Assembly: GCA_043228905.1 (NCBI GenBank)
Contig: JBHGNT010000022.1
Location: 930,001-994,000, forward strand
Origin: Azolla caroliniana
Lineage: Eukaryota > Polypodiophyta
DNA length: 64,000 nucleotides
Reading direction: 5' to 3'
The notes beneath the pieces are model-generated. The model was not told where the DNA came from and made no database searches. It saw nothing but the letters and a program-made list of their open reading frames with translations. The position numbers and the translations under genes were made by a program. Positions 53,600 through 64,000 of this stretch are shown here, piece by piece (within the stretch, counting starts at the first letter, position 1; each line of letters opens with the position of its first letter).

Positions 53600-55978
53600 T
53601 TGCGCAGATCAACCCGTCAGAAGGATCCCGTCATGCGGTACGGGTACAATGAATACATGGCGCATCATTATGCGTACATGACTAAGGTGACAGAAGTGCG
53701 TGAGCCGGAGAGCTACGCAGAAGCGGCAAAGGACGCAAATTGGCGTGCCACTATGGACGAAGAAATGCGGGCACTCGATGCCAACGAAACTTGGGACCTA
53801 GTTGATCCTCCCCGTCACTGTAAACCGATCGGATGCAAGTGGGTGTACAAGGTCAAGTACAACATCGACGGTTCTGTTAACCGGTACAAAGCCCAGTTAG
53901 TGGCGAAGGGATACGCGCAGACCCACGGAATCGACTACGACGAGACCTTCGCTCCTGTGGCGAAGATGACGACGGTTCGTGTGGTACTGGCGGTTGTTGC
54001 GACAAGGGGGTGGCATCTTCACCAGATGGATGTGAAGAACGCCTTCCTTCAAGGAGAGCTTGAAGAAGAAGTCTTTATGACTCAGCCCCCCGGATTTCAA
54101 TCGGAGATGAACAAGTCGGCGGTATGCCGACTGAAGAAGTCGCTTTACGGCTTGAAGCAAGCCCCCCGAGCTTGGAACGCGAAGATCACGCACCGGTTGC
54201 GTAAGCTGGGGTTTGCTATCTCTAAGTCGGACTCTTCGTTGTTCATCCGGCAAGGCTCTGATGGTCCGGTATGTATACTCTTATATGTGGATGATTTAGT
54301 CATCACCGGACCGGGTCTTCCCGAAATCAACCGCGTCAAGTCCCAGTTGTCGGACGCATTCGAAATGAAGGACCTGGGGGACCTTCATTATTTTCTTGGG
54401 ATCGAAGTGATCCGGACCCCCGACGGCATATTGCTCTCACAACGACATTACGTGTTGAATATGTTGTATAAGTTCGGCATGACGGATTGCCGACCTGTCT
54501 CCACACCCCTGGACCGGAACCAGAAGCTCTGTCCCAACTCCGGACCGGCCTGCAATGAGAAACGGTTCCGACAGGTTGTCGGAAGCCTGGTCTACTTAAC
54601 CATCACCCGACCCGACATCAGCTATCCGGTCGGGATGGTAAGTCAGTTCATGCAGAAGCCGACCGTGGAGCACCTTCAGTGCGCGCAACGAATATTACGG
54701 TATGTTAGCGGCACTAAGGACTGGGGACTGCTATACCGGCGAGGTATACCCGAAGAGCTTGTCGGTTACACAGATGCTGACTGGGCCGGCGATGCGTCTG
54801 ATCGCCACTCCACTTCCGGATACATGTTCTCCATAGGTAGCGCGGTCGTTGCGTGGAGCAGCAAGAAGCAGCCCACAGTGGCTTTGTCAAGCACTGAGGC
54901 TGAGTACCGGGCCGCTACCGTTGCCACTTGTGAAGCCATCTGGCTTCGGCGAGTGCTGCGAGACTTGCGGATCGAGGTACCGACCCCGATCCCGATTTAC
55001 TGCGATAACATGAGCAGCCTGCAGCTCGCCAAGAACCTTGTGTTCCATGCTCGCACAAAGCACATCGAGGTGCACTACCACTTCGTGCGTGAGTGGGTCC
55101 TGAGCGGTGAAGTTGACCTACGGTATGTTCATACGGATCGGCAAGTTGCCGACATCTTCACCAAGCCGCTTAGATCAGACAAGTTGCAGCACTTTACCGA
55201 CATGCTTGGTATTCAGCATCTCGACGTGCCGCACTTGAGGGGGAGAAGCAAGGGCAAAGTCTCTATCGAAACGGGCAAAGGCCAAAAAACTGTTGAACCC
55301 GTCAGTAAGAGGAAAGCCGGAAGAAGAGGAGACAAGAAGATGAAGGAAGCCGAGTCGACGAAGGAAGTCGACACATCCAAACAGGTCGGAGCAAGCGGCT
55401 GTGAAGAAGAGTTGTGCACTCAGGAAGAGAAGTGCATGTTGTGCGGAGGTCATCACGACGGTACTGACCATGATACAGAGTCGAATGAAGAATTCGATTT
55501 CGGTTCACCGGCTGAAGAAGCCGAGGGAAGCATGGAGAAGGCCAAGACTCGGAAGTGGTCCGATGTGGTGAGAGGCCTGAAGCCGGAAGTCGAATTGGAG
55601 TGTACCGATTCGGACAAGAGCTGGAACGAGTCGGAGATAGCTGACTCGGATCAACAGATGGATCCGGATGAGTCGGATCGACTGAAGGCCAAGGGGACAC
55701 GGACACAGCGGAAGTCGATGCCATCGTGGGAGAACCGACGGATCGGCAAGCGCCGGAGTCACAGCAACGTGAGTGCTGAGATGGGCCTATTGAGCAGACA
55801 TGCCGACCGAGAGGGTCGAGGCGCGCAGAACCAAAGGGGTCGCGGCAAACGGGACCGGACCGGACGAGGAGCGCGAGCAAGGCGGAGTGACGCCAAGAGA
55901 AGTCGGTTGGAAGAACCAACTGCCACAGAGGTCGACACTACGACCCCACCTCAGGTTGAGCTTGAGGGGGAGTGTTGA
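53600..55978 (+). pseudogene. D copia RT-RNase H with C-terminal extension
   Basis: Open frame of 792 codons. RT: WKWVYKVK-like start (about residue 80), MDVKNAFLQGELEEEVFM (140), YGLKQAPRAWN (180), YVDD (229-232), FEMKDLGDLHYFLGIEV (260). RNase H: YTDADWAGD (about 390), VALSSTEAEYRAAT (425), YCDNMSSLQLAKN, HARTKHIEVHYHFVREWV (485), VADIFTKPL (515). Most copia proteins end soon after this; here about 250 residues follow: a Lys/Glu-rich stretch, a Cys/His cluster (ELCTQEEKCMLCGGHH), an acidic stretch, and an Arg/Gly-rich tail. The last codons overlap the polypurine tract, and the final Cys and stop codons lie in the 3' LTR. The start given is where the frame is clean; upstream joining needs a frameshift. 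Confidence 0.85.
55960..55972 (+). promoter_or_regulatory. D polypurine tract
   Basis: Purine-rich GAGGGGGAG ends at the first base of the 3' LTR. The same bases encode the ELEGE end of the polyprotein. Confidence 0.75.
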
Positions 55979-56297
55979 GCGGCAAGCTAAACCGGAGCCG
56001 GATCGGCTGAATAAGCCGGAGCCGGTAAGCGAGACGGATCGGGCGAAACGGATCGGTATGACGGTGAGCAACCGAACCGGCAAGCAGTGGAGGCCGGGTG
56101 CAATCCGTAACCGGAAGTCCAATCGGAAGCCTAGTATAGGATAGACTACTAGGTAGCTATAGTCTCGTAGTAAGTGTTAGATGCTCGTGTGAGCATTGAA
56201 GTACATGGTACTTCTGTCATTCCCAAGAGGACTTGTATAAATAGTGCTACTTAGCACAGTGTGTATATAGAGTCCTGATATAATTTTGAAATCGTGT

Positions 56298-56349
<52 letters not shown>

Positions 56350-56389
56350 TGTTCTCTGTTTTACGCTTCCGCAAACACTTACGTTTTCA
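55973..56389 (+). repeat. D 3' LTR
   Basis: 417 bp with the same ends as the 5' LTR. The CT tract (about 56302-56346) is longer. Followed by ATTGG. Confidence 0.9.
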
Positions 56390-56394
56390 ATTGG
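56390..56394. repeat. ATTGG target duplication of D (right)
   Basis: Matches 50478-50482. Confidence 0.9.
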
Positions 56395-56490
56395 CAACTT
56401 TTGAGAAGCTAAAGTAGAAATATTGGTGGCCCAAAATATATAAGGATGCCACGCATTTCGTGGGTATGTGTGAAAGTGATTTTGAGCACT
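56395..56490 (+). pseudogene. B2 integrase zinc region, right part
   Basis: ATFEKLK, stop, KYWWPKIYKDATHFVGMCE matches the B1 integrase (ATFEKLKEK, WWSGLYWDVHRFVTTCE). With 50401-50482 it forms one H2C2 region split by D. Similarity ends near 56490. Confidence 0.55.
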
Positions 56491-57485
56491 AGGTAAAAAG
56501 TTACAAGCAATCATTGACTTTACGAACGATAGGAGTCAAAGCTGCCACACCAATTGAAGCCGGCATCTCATCCGCCATATGGTGTTTAATGGAAAAAAGG
56601 ACAAATTTGTAATCTCAAGAAAATTAAATTCCTCAAGTGTCGAGGAATTTTCCTTAATTGCCACGTGGTATTCAAGGAAAAGTTCTTCGATGGCACATGC
56701 AAAGGGCTTTCCTTGATTCAACGGAAACGCCCTAGTGTCGAGGAAATCTCCTTGACACCGTGTGTAAAGGCATCAAGCCTCGAGGAAAGCTCAAGTCTCA
56801 AGCTTTCAACATGTATTAAGGAGCTTTCTGGAGCCCGCAAGTGCTATAGAAGACACTGCAACCACAACCTTTGTGTCTACTACTGACATTGCTCGTCGCC
56901 GCTACAATAATTGGTGTTGTCACGCCCATCACTACCCATCATGGTAATCTGTCGCTGGCATTTTCAGGTGACATCGACTTACGTCACCAAACCACATTAC
57001 CCTACCACATCATCAGTTAACTGTGCCCCCGCTTTTACACTTTCTCTTTCACACTTGCAATACTGAAAGAACCTACCCATGATTTAATATAAACAGTGAA
57101 TATTTCTCTGAATACCCCTCACACAATCCAAGGGCTACCTACGCATGTAAACATCAAAGCATATACATAAAACACACGCACGCGCATAAACACACATAAA
57201 ACACTTGCACGCACATAAACACATATATTCGAGAATATTCCGGCACATACACATACATCCCCTTTGGTGTCCACCAAGACTTAGTCGCGTGTGTGATGCA
57301 CCATAAGTGGATGGTGTGGGAATGGGCCAAATGAAGTACTCAATGCTAGCTATGGTTCTCTTCACGCGATCACAAGTCAACCTGCCCGACCGCCTGCCCG
57401 CCCAAGAGATACATTATTGAAGGGCAAGTGGGAACAAATTTACACCCTTCAATTTGGATAAGATTTAGTAGATTAAGAGAGTATC
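56491..57485 (+). other. Intergenic DNA and probable LOR gene 2 promoter
   Basis: No gene is recognised. Short repeats of GTCGAGGAA occur at about 56638-56775. A TATA-like TAATATAAAC lies near 57083, roughly 400 bp from the start codon, which is far for a core promoter unless the 5' UTR is long. The rest shows ACACGCAC and ACATACAC runs (57150-57260). Confidence 0.35.
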
Positions 57486-58959
57486 ATGGCCACCACCACC
57501 ACCACCACCACCATTGATCCTCATACAGCTATCATAGATCCTCGCTATTGTGTTCCAAATCCCTCCCATTTGGCTCTGTGGTTCTCGCAATGCTCGTGTT
57601 TGATCCCGAATTCTCACCTTATCAGTGCTACTTCCGAATCTAACGAAGAATCCGATGGGATTCTCTTTACCCTGGATTATGATCAATCCTGCTGGGGTTT
57701 CGGTATCCCGGATCTTGTCTTCCGAGATGAGGTTGCTGGATTCGATCTTGTGCACATCCACCCAGAGGTATGTATGTATGTATGTATGTATGTATGTATA
57801 TCATCGCGATTTACCGAGAAAATACCCCCCAATTCCTCTGCGATTGACCAAATTTCCTTCACTATATATGTATATATGTATGATTCTTCTGGTCATTAAT
57901 GTGAAGGTTTATGTATTGATTCTGGTCATTATTCTGAAGGTTTATGTATTGATTCTGGTTATTAATGTGAAGGTTTATGTGTTGATTCTAGTCATTAATC
58001 TGAAGGTTTATGTGTTGATTCTGGTCATTAATGTGAACTTGGTGTATGTGTTGATTCTGGTCATTAATCTGAAGGTTTATGTGTTGATTCTGGTCATTAA
58101 TCTGAAGGTTTATGTGTTGATTCTAGTCATTAATCTAAAGGATAAACCTTCTTGTACTGATTAAATAAAATCGAATTCCAGTTGTTTAGCTTTCGTTCTC
58201 GATGCAATGTATTCCGAGGCGAGTCTCTACTAATGACTATTCGGGCGGCCGATTCTCTTCAATGGAGGCTAAAGTTACACATATTTGTAGCCCCCGTGGG
58301 CGTAAGTGGCATTAAGGACCATAGAGAATTGAATGAGGATGGCCGTGTACCCGATTTCACGCTAAAACCAGCTCCTGGCTTTAGTAATATGTTGTACACT
58401 CGGGTCTTCCACATTTTCAACAGCCGAGGTGATAAAATCGCCGAGGTAATTAGCATATGTTTTGGATTGGTTCATATCTAAACAATATATTCTCAACAAG
58501 GATCATGGACCATATGATTGAAAGCATATTTGTAATGTGGCATGGTAGGTACCCACTAGCTTATTACCACCACAACTTCCTTCTGGCCCATTAAACTAGA
58601 TCACGAGCCCAACCTTATTGTGTTTGGAATGCCTTAGATAATTATTAGTTGAGGAACAATTTGTACACTCTTATAAGCTTCTTTCTCGGAAATTTTAAAA
58701 GAACTTGGCCTAGGATGTTTTCCATAGTACATCTTTATTTATTCGATTGGATTATTGATATGACATACTAACATGGTCGTAGAATTGAAATCATTAACAC
58801 AATCATGAATAGGCGACGAAGTCTCTAGATGGATGGATTTGTGGAGGTGGCCCTGACTATAGGATAAGCATTTGTGCAAGGGTGGATCGAGCATTTATTG
58901 TGTTGTTGCTCGGGCTTTACCACATCATAATTCAGAATGATCGGTCAAGCAATTACTAA
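57486..58959 (+). CDS. LURP-one-related (LOR) protein, gene 2
   Basis: Three exons: 57486-57767, 58182-58445 and 58813-58959 (TAA). The GT...AG introns are 414 and 367 bp, both phase 0, so exon structure equals gene 1. The predicted protein has 230 residues. Shared blocks with gene 1 are DPRYC (gene 1 SSRFC), LALWFSQCSCLI (LELWISTHCSSFLI), RSRCNVFRGES at the exon 2 start, FNSRGDKIAE at the exon 2 end, and PDYRISICARVDRAF near the C-terminus. The N-terminus has seven Thr in a row from an ACC microsatellite. Tubby-like beta-barrel fold expected; possible defence link only by family. Start chosen as the only ATG upstream of the conserved region. Confidence 0.8.
57768..57800. repeat. GTAT microsatellite at the intron 1 donor
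   Basis: GTATGTATGTAT... starts at the splice donor itself, so several GT donors in a row are possible. The phase-0 donor at 57768 was chosen. Confidence 0.8.
57880..58145. repeat. 33-bp minisatellite in LOR gene 2 intron 1
   Basis: About eight copies of a 33-bp unit built on GATTCTGGTCATTAATCTGA and AGGTTTATGTGTT. The open frame across it is an artefact of the repeat. Confidence 0.85.
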
Positions 58960-59180
58960 GGGGTAAACTAATATTGTACACTAAGTATCAATTAATATTG
59001 TACCCAATTAAACTTCTGAATCACATCATAAATTAATAGTGTACACTAAGTATCAATAATGCATCACCACATCCCTTTAAATCAAGTGGATGCTATACTT
59101 CTGTAAATTTATGTGACCTTACAAATTGACATTACCATTTGGTTTCCATCTTGTTGCATAAAAACACTATATGGTCACCC
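58960..59180. other. LOR gene 2 3' flank
   Basis: AT-rich; CTAATATTGTAC/GTACACTAAGTATCAAT phrases are repeated (58970-59060). No gene. Confidence 0.35.
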
Positions 59181-59435
59181 TAGTATTCTTTGTGAGTGAG
59201 TGTAATTTTTTGCATGATTCTCTAGGTAGGCTTGATACATTGGTGGCTCATTAGTATATGGTATGATATGGTAAACAACATTGTTGATGCCTCCCATTGT
59301 TGATGCCCTAGTATTCTTCGTGAGTGAGTGTAATAGTTTGCATGATTCTCTAGGTAGGCTTGAAAATCGATACATTGATGCCTCATTGGTATATGGTATG
59401 ATATGGTAAACAACATTGTGGATGCCTCCCATTGT
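59181..59435. repeat. Tandem duplication of about 130 bp
   Basis: The phrases CTAGTATTCTT-GTGAGTGAGTGTAA and GGTATGATATGGTAAACAACATTG occur in both units (about 59181-59303 and 59310-59435). Confidence 0.75.
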
Positions 59436-60391
59436 CTTTACTACTAATAGGAGGATTGCGAAATCTAGAGAAGGTCCTAAAATGTTACCGTCTTTGGGTA
59501 AAGGCAACCTAGGCAGTTTTTGTTAAGTAGTATATATTTAGATGTTAAATCCCCACACCAAAGAAAATCTACCTAATAATTTATAATCTTGTTAACTTCT
59601 ATTCTTCCATATAGGTCATCGCATTTTGTAATTGTGTTACTTTTTAGCATAAAATTGGAGGCCTCAATTGTTCGTCTACATATGGACCATGATTCATGCA
59701 TAGGAAGAGGTGAGATAAAAATGTTTATAGATCACTTTGTAAGTTTAATTTTCAAAATAATGTATTCCTATGGGAGAGAAATTATTATTGTTGTGCATCT
59801 ACGTGAAAGAGGTTTTATTTCTTGACTTGGCATATGGCGTTTGTTTCTTGAGATCGGATCACTTCCCATTGACAAAATGATTTTGGTTGTGCTCCTCAGA
59901 GGAGGGTGTATGTGTTTGTTTCTTTACTTGGAGAAACTTTGTAAGGAAATGATTTTGGACATTTTCAAACTCTTTCCAAGTAGATTTAAGGATGCTACCA
60001 CCCCATAGTTCCACACCATAGAGAAGTATCGGTGTCACTAAAGTGTCGAAAAAGTATTTCGTAAGGACTCAACACTTAATTTCTCCATAATTACATGTGT
60101 TCTCAAATGCACAATATGCTCTCTTTCCCGCCTCTAAGCGACATGTCGCCATAATTCGTGATATTCGCGTATGTCCAACTTAGTATACATATGCAAACAT
60201 TTGCATACGTTCACATATGATACGTGATATTCGTTTCCCTTTTTTTCCCTTTTGGGGTTTTTTTTGTGATATACGTGTGTCACAAGTCTAAGAACGACGA
60301 CAACCATGAAGATGATGGTGGTGGTGGAGCAACAACCATGGTTCCTTCTAAGCCCCCTTGTTCCTCTACCCCCTTCTGATTTGAGGGGGGG

Positions 60392-60453
<62 letters not shown>

Positions 60454-62850
60454 TGGATGGTTGTGGTTGCCTTTCAATGTGCTCCAAATGAGGAGCCATG
60501 GCGTGGATACGAGGGTTTGAAGAACACAGTGAATGGAAAACCAGAGCAGGCAAGATTAGGTAAACAGAAAAAATAGAGCAAATAATTGACACAAGAAATA
60601 ATAGATATAAACATAAATATAAATATAAATATAAACGAATGGATATCAATCATACTTCAAGCCATTTCATGTATGAGTATGATACGAATATTCACGTATG
60701 AGTATGACACGAATGGGAAGTATGGCTCGAACTATGCATGTATCACATTCATTCCATCTATGATTTAGTCTCCCCCTTTCTTTCTCTAGAGAGAGAGAGA
60801 GAAAGAAAGATAGAGACAGAGGCAAAAGAGGTCAAGAGAGTGTTTAAGGATTCCCCCTTTCTTTATATAATTATTATTTTCTTGCCATTGTAGGGTGATA
60901 TTTAACATTATTGATGATAGTCAAATTTGATGTTTAGCATCCCATTTTATTGTCACACTAAATCACAAAAATGCGACATCTCCCAAATGCAATTTTTAAC
61001 GAGACACAAAAAACATTGTGTTTATTATTTTGACATAAATCATCATGTTTCCACAACATTGTGCCCTTGTTTTATAGTAGTGAGTCGTGACTATGTTGAT
61101 TATCCTCATAAAAATCTAATAGTTCTTGAACTCTAATGCTCTTGGTGATGCATTGGATGTATATATAGTCATCCAAGAGCATCATGCTCTTGAAGGGAGA
61201 AAGAGTTGTTGGCTACTCCCCAAGGGGATGCAACAATTGTAGGTTAATACTAGCAACCGACACACAACGCCTGTTCTACAACCATGTGGCATCATCCATG
61301 TCACACACATACCTTAGCTTTTCCTTCATAATCTTCTTCTCTATTACCCCTCCCACTACCTAAATGCAAAAAAGGTTAAGGAACCTTCACATTCCCTAAA
61401 TACCCCGTCTTTCCTAGCAAACTACAATTTCATATACACATGCACATGCGCATGAACAAACATATACTCATATTTTCTCAAACAAATAAATGCACGGACT
61501 AATGAAAACATTTATGAATACACATATACATACACATATTCATACTTAAACGCATATACATATACAAATACAAACATAAAAACTTTTATAAAAATACTTT
61601 AAATGTATACATACGCTCATTCACTCATACTCATTCTTTTCCATATAAATCTACACACTTTATATACAGAGTTACACAATAGAACTTAAATACACACACA
61701 TGAGCAATAAATCATGTACACACGCACACACATATTTAGCACATATATTGATTGAGCCAAATCAAATTAAACATTAAAGAGCATACCTAAATCAATAGTC
61801 ACTTGCATCTTGTCAATGTAGCTTTCCACCTCTCGTTTTCAGTCTCGTCCTCCCTGCATATCTACTTCCATTACCTCTAACACTCTTCCACCAAAGTAAG
61901 AAAGAAACCATATGTCTCAACCTCTCCTCCCCAAAACCCTCATAATCCCTAACAATCCCTTAATAGAATAGTAATGAGGAGAAGAAGATTAACAATAATA
62001 ATAATAACAACCACCACCCTAATAATAATAATAATGTAGAATAGAAGAAGAAGATCAACCACCAAGCCCTAATAATAAGGAACCCCCTCTTGGCCTCTCT
62101 TTCCCTTTTAATAGGGAAGTGGGGAAAATGTAAAGACAAGTTTCGAAGCACCTCTCCCCTTTTTTCAACTCCAACTCCACTAATAATATCCCCTTTACTT
62201 TTACTAGGACTTAAACCACAAAACATCCCTAACTACTTTGGGATATGCAGCATTATTATTTTCATATTTGTTTTTTACACTTATATATAGTCCCATCCTC
62301 TCTAACTTTTCCACTACCTTTCTATCCTCCGATTTCCCACATCACAACGATCTAAATACCATGTGACGCGTGAGGAATAGGAAAGGATCTACATGAGCCC
62401 ATGCCCACCCTCCAAGAGAATCATTGATCATCCACCACTCATTTCTTTTTTATAACATTTGGTGCCAGTTAGAACTATGGGATATACTTATTTCTTTACT
62501 ACCAATTGTCGCAAAGGTATGTGTGTGTGTGTGTGTGTGTGTGAATTAGAGCAGGACCATTGGGGACTTAAACTAGAGAGGATGGGTTGCAACACTCAAG
62601 TCCATTAAGTTGAGTGTTAGAGAATGTTAAATATCGATGTTCACATTGTCTTCCCAGTAAGAAGATGAAATTTTCTTCCTTAACATTTTATTTGTGAGAT
62701 TGTATAAGTTTCAAGTTAGTGAATATGTATGTTTGCGCACACATTTCTATGCATGTCGTGTTTTAGTGTATGCATATGGATGGTTGTTTGTTGACAAGAG
62801 AGGTAGGTATCTAATAATGAATAATAATAATAATATCATAAACTTATTGT
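59436..62850. other. AT-rich intergenic DNA with microsatellites
   Basis: No gene is supported. Low-complexity tracts are GA at about 60393-60450, ATAAAT at about 60597-60640, AAT/CCA triplets at about 61988-62035 and GT at about 62519-62543. ACACAT-rich text lies at 61430-61740. Confidence 0.45.
62843..62850. repeat. 8-bp target duplication of hAT element (left)
   Basis: CTTATTGT, repeated at 63659-63666. Confidence 0.9.
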
Positions 62851-63014
62851 TAGGGATCGGCAACGGTTCAGTTTAGGCTTACCCGGTTTGGCCTTATCCA
62901 AGCCAAACCGGCTAAGCCTAAACCGTTTAGGGGTTTTCAAACCTGAACCAAACCAAACCAAACCGATCCCTAAACCGGTTTGGGAGAAAACAACAATACT
63001 CTTACATTGAATAT

Positions 63015-63090
63015 TGAACTTCATAACACAATTCTATTACAATTTATCATTGAACTTCATAACACAATTCCGTTACAATTTATCATTGAA
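63015..63090. repeat. 38-bp direct repeat inside hAT element
   Basis: GAACTTCATAACACAATTC and TTACAATTTATCATT occur twice in tandem. Confidence 0.8.
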
Positions 63091-63203
63091 CAATCCCCCT
63101 CCAATATGCTCCAAATGTAAAATAGTTACAAGGCTAAGAGAAAAACAACAAGAAAACATAAAATGAGAAATGCATTGTCTGTGTCGATGGACTGGTCACT
63201 GTT

Positions 63204-63333
63204 TGTGTCGAGAGTCCTATTACCTAAGTCGTATGTCTGTGTCGAGAGTCCTATTACCTAAGTCGTATGTCTGTGTCGAGAGTCCTATTACCTAAGTCGT
63301 ATGTCTGTGTCGAGAGTCCTATTACCTAAGTCA
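63204..63333. repeat. 34-bp tandem repeat (about 4 copies) inside hAT element
   Basis: Unit with TGTGTCGAGAGTCCTATTAC followed by CTAAGTCGTATGTC. No spacers between units. Confidence 0.85.
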
Positions 63334-63658
63334 TCACTCTGGAGTCTATGTGTAGACAATAGAATCGTGACTCGTGACTAGTTACAAGTTAAAACTTAGA
63401 CTTGAGTTAGAACTTAGACTCGTGATTAGTTAGAAGTTAGAACTTAGACTTTAGTAATAAACTATAGTAATTACTAATTAAATCACTTAGATAGCTTAGA
63501 CGGCTTGAGCTGGTTTGGTGAGGCTCGAGCTGAGCCGAGCCGAGCTCAAACCGTTAAGGCAGGCTCAAGCCTAAACCGAGCCGAGCCAGGCTACTAAGCC
63601 GCTTTAAGCCGGTTAAGCCAAACGGTTTAGGCTTGAGCCGAGTCGTTGCCAATCCCTA

Positions 63659-63666
63659 CTTATTGT
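63659..63666. repeat. 8-bp target duplication of hAT element (right)
   Basis: CTTATTGT, matches 62843-62850. Confidence 0.9.
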
Positions 63667-64000
63667 TATGAATATTATTTATTTATTATATTATTATCAC
63701 GATTGTTATTATTATTATTATTATTATATTTACTTGTATACTTATGTACTTACTTACTTAAATATTCAAATAGACTCTCTTTTTTGTTGTTTTTTTATAA
63801 TTGCTAAAATCATTTATCTATTTACTTAATTAAAGTTAAAATTACTACTATCAAAATATTATTATTCTATATCTTCTTCTTTTTTTAATTTTTTTACTTA
63901 AATTTACTAATTATTTTTTTATCCTTTTATTTATTTTTATTTTTTATTTTTTTATTTTTATTTTTATTTTTTTTGTAATTTTAATAACATGACAAATGAC
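63667..64000. other. AT-rich low-complexity DNA
   Basis: ATT triplet runs and long T/A tracts. No gene. Confidence 0.5.

Larger units (their letters stand above)
50483..56389 (+). mobile_element. D: nearly complete Ty1/copia element
   Basis: 5' LTR 50483-50887, primer site, gag-PR-IN-RT-RNase H in copia order, an unusual C-terminal extension, polypurine tract, 3' LTR 55973-56389, and ATTGG duplications. Two defects block the polyprotein: a TAG at 51429 and a frameshift between about 53460 and 53600. The LTRs differ at about 9 positions plus CT-tract length. Confidence 0.9.
62851..63658. mobile_element. Non-autonomous hAT-type DNA transposon (808 bp)
   Basis: Terminal inverted repeats are TAGGGATCGGCAACG at the left and TAGGGATTGGCAACG (reverse complement of the right end), 14 of 15 matching. 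An 8-bp duplication CTTATTGT flanks it, the size made by hAT transposases. Subterminal zones at both ends are rich in AAGCCGGTTAAGCC/GGTTTAGGC. No transposase is encoded. A 34-bp repeat in four copies lies inside. Confidence 0.85.

Noticed and set aside
57625-58164. 179-codon hydrophobic repeat protein
   Set aside because: It is the translation of the 33-bp minisatellite in LOR gene 2 intron 1.
61960-62226. 88-codon minus-strand frame in AT-rich DNA
   Set aside because: Its tail is the translation of AAT triplet repeats, and no homology or splice context is visible.
63204-63333. CRISPR-like 34-bp repeats
   Set aside because: Units are contiguous with no spacers, and they lie inside a plant hAT element.

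Overview
This is a eukaryotic window, almost certainly nuclear DNA of a land plant. It has two spliced genes of the plant LURP-one-related (LOR) family, plant-type Ty1/copia and Ty3/gypsy LTR retrotransposons, chromodomain-bearing integrases, a hAT-type non-autonomous DNA transposon with a perfect 8-bp target duplication, and many CT/GA and AT-rich microsatellites. I cannot name the species. I see no bacterial operon, rRNA gene, intact tRNA gene or CRISPR array.

Layout. 1-19.6 kb is a graveyard of retrotransposons. A minus-strand copia element (F) spans both edges: its 5' half is at 16144-19598 and its 3' half at 1510-2751. The halves are separated by a 13.4-kb block flanked by a TTGATG duplication. 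The block holds an old full-structure gypsy element (A1, 9474-16143: LTR, gag, protease, RT, RNase H, integrase and an extra 3' ORF), chromovirus (family C) LTR and gag pieces, a second copia integrase and a LINE remnant. 20.8-22.3 kb is LOR gene 1 (minus strand, three exons). 22.3-26.9 kb is AT-rich DNA with small tandem repeats. 26.9-56.5 kb is a four-level nest: a decayed plus-strand B-family element (B2) holds a minus-strand chromovirus (C); C holds a younger B-family element (B1, 30275-44996), a solo LTR and an element with inverted LTRs (E, 45597-47697); B1 holds a very young element A2 (36006-42968) and an F-type solo LTR. A copia element D (50483-56389) sits in the integrase remnant of B2. 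57.5-59.0 kb is LOR gene 2 (plus strand, three exons). 59-64 kb is AT-rich intergenic DNA with microsatellites and the hAT element at 62851-63658.

How the parts relate. The only host genes I can support are the two LOR paralogues. They lie head to head, share the same three-exon, phase-0 structure, and are now pushed about 35 kb apart by the TE nest. The TE layers date each other: A2 has LTRs identical by eye and a perfect GACCG duplication; B1 and D have LTRs a few percent apart; C, B2, F and E are broken by many stops.

Most notable observations: A2 has lost RT, RNase H and integrase yet moved recently, keeping gag-protease and a long accessory coiled-coil ORF; LTRs of the C chromovirus family repeatedly carry canonical heat-shock-element arrays ahead of their TATA boxes; the D copia polyprotein has a C-terminal Cys/His and Arg/Gly-rich extension, conserved in a second diverged copy, that ends inside its own 3' LTR; and E carries its two LTRs in opposite orientation.
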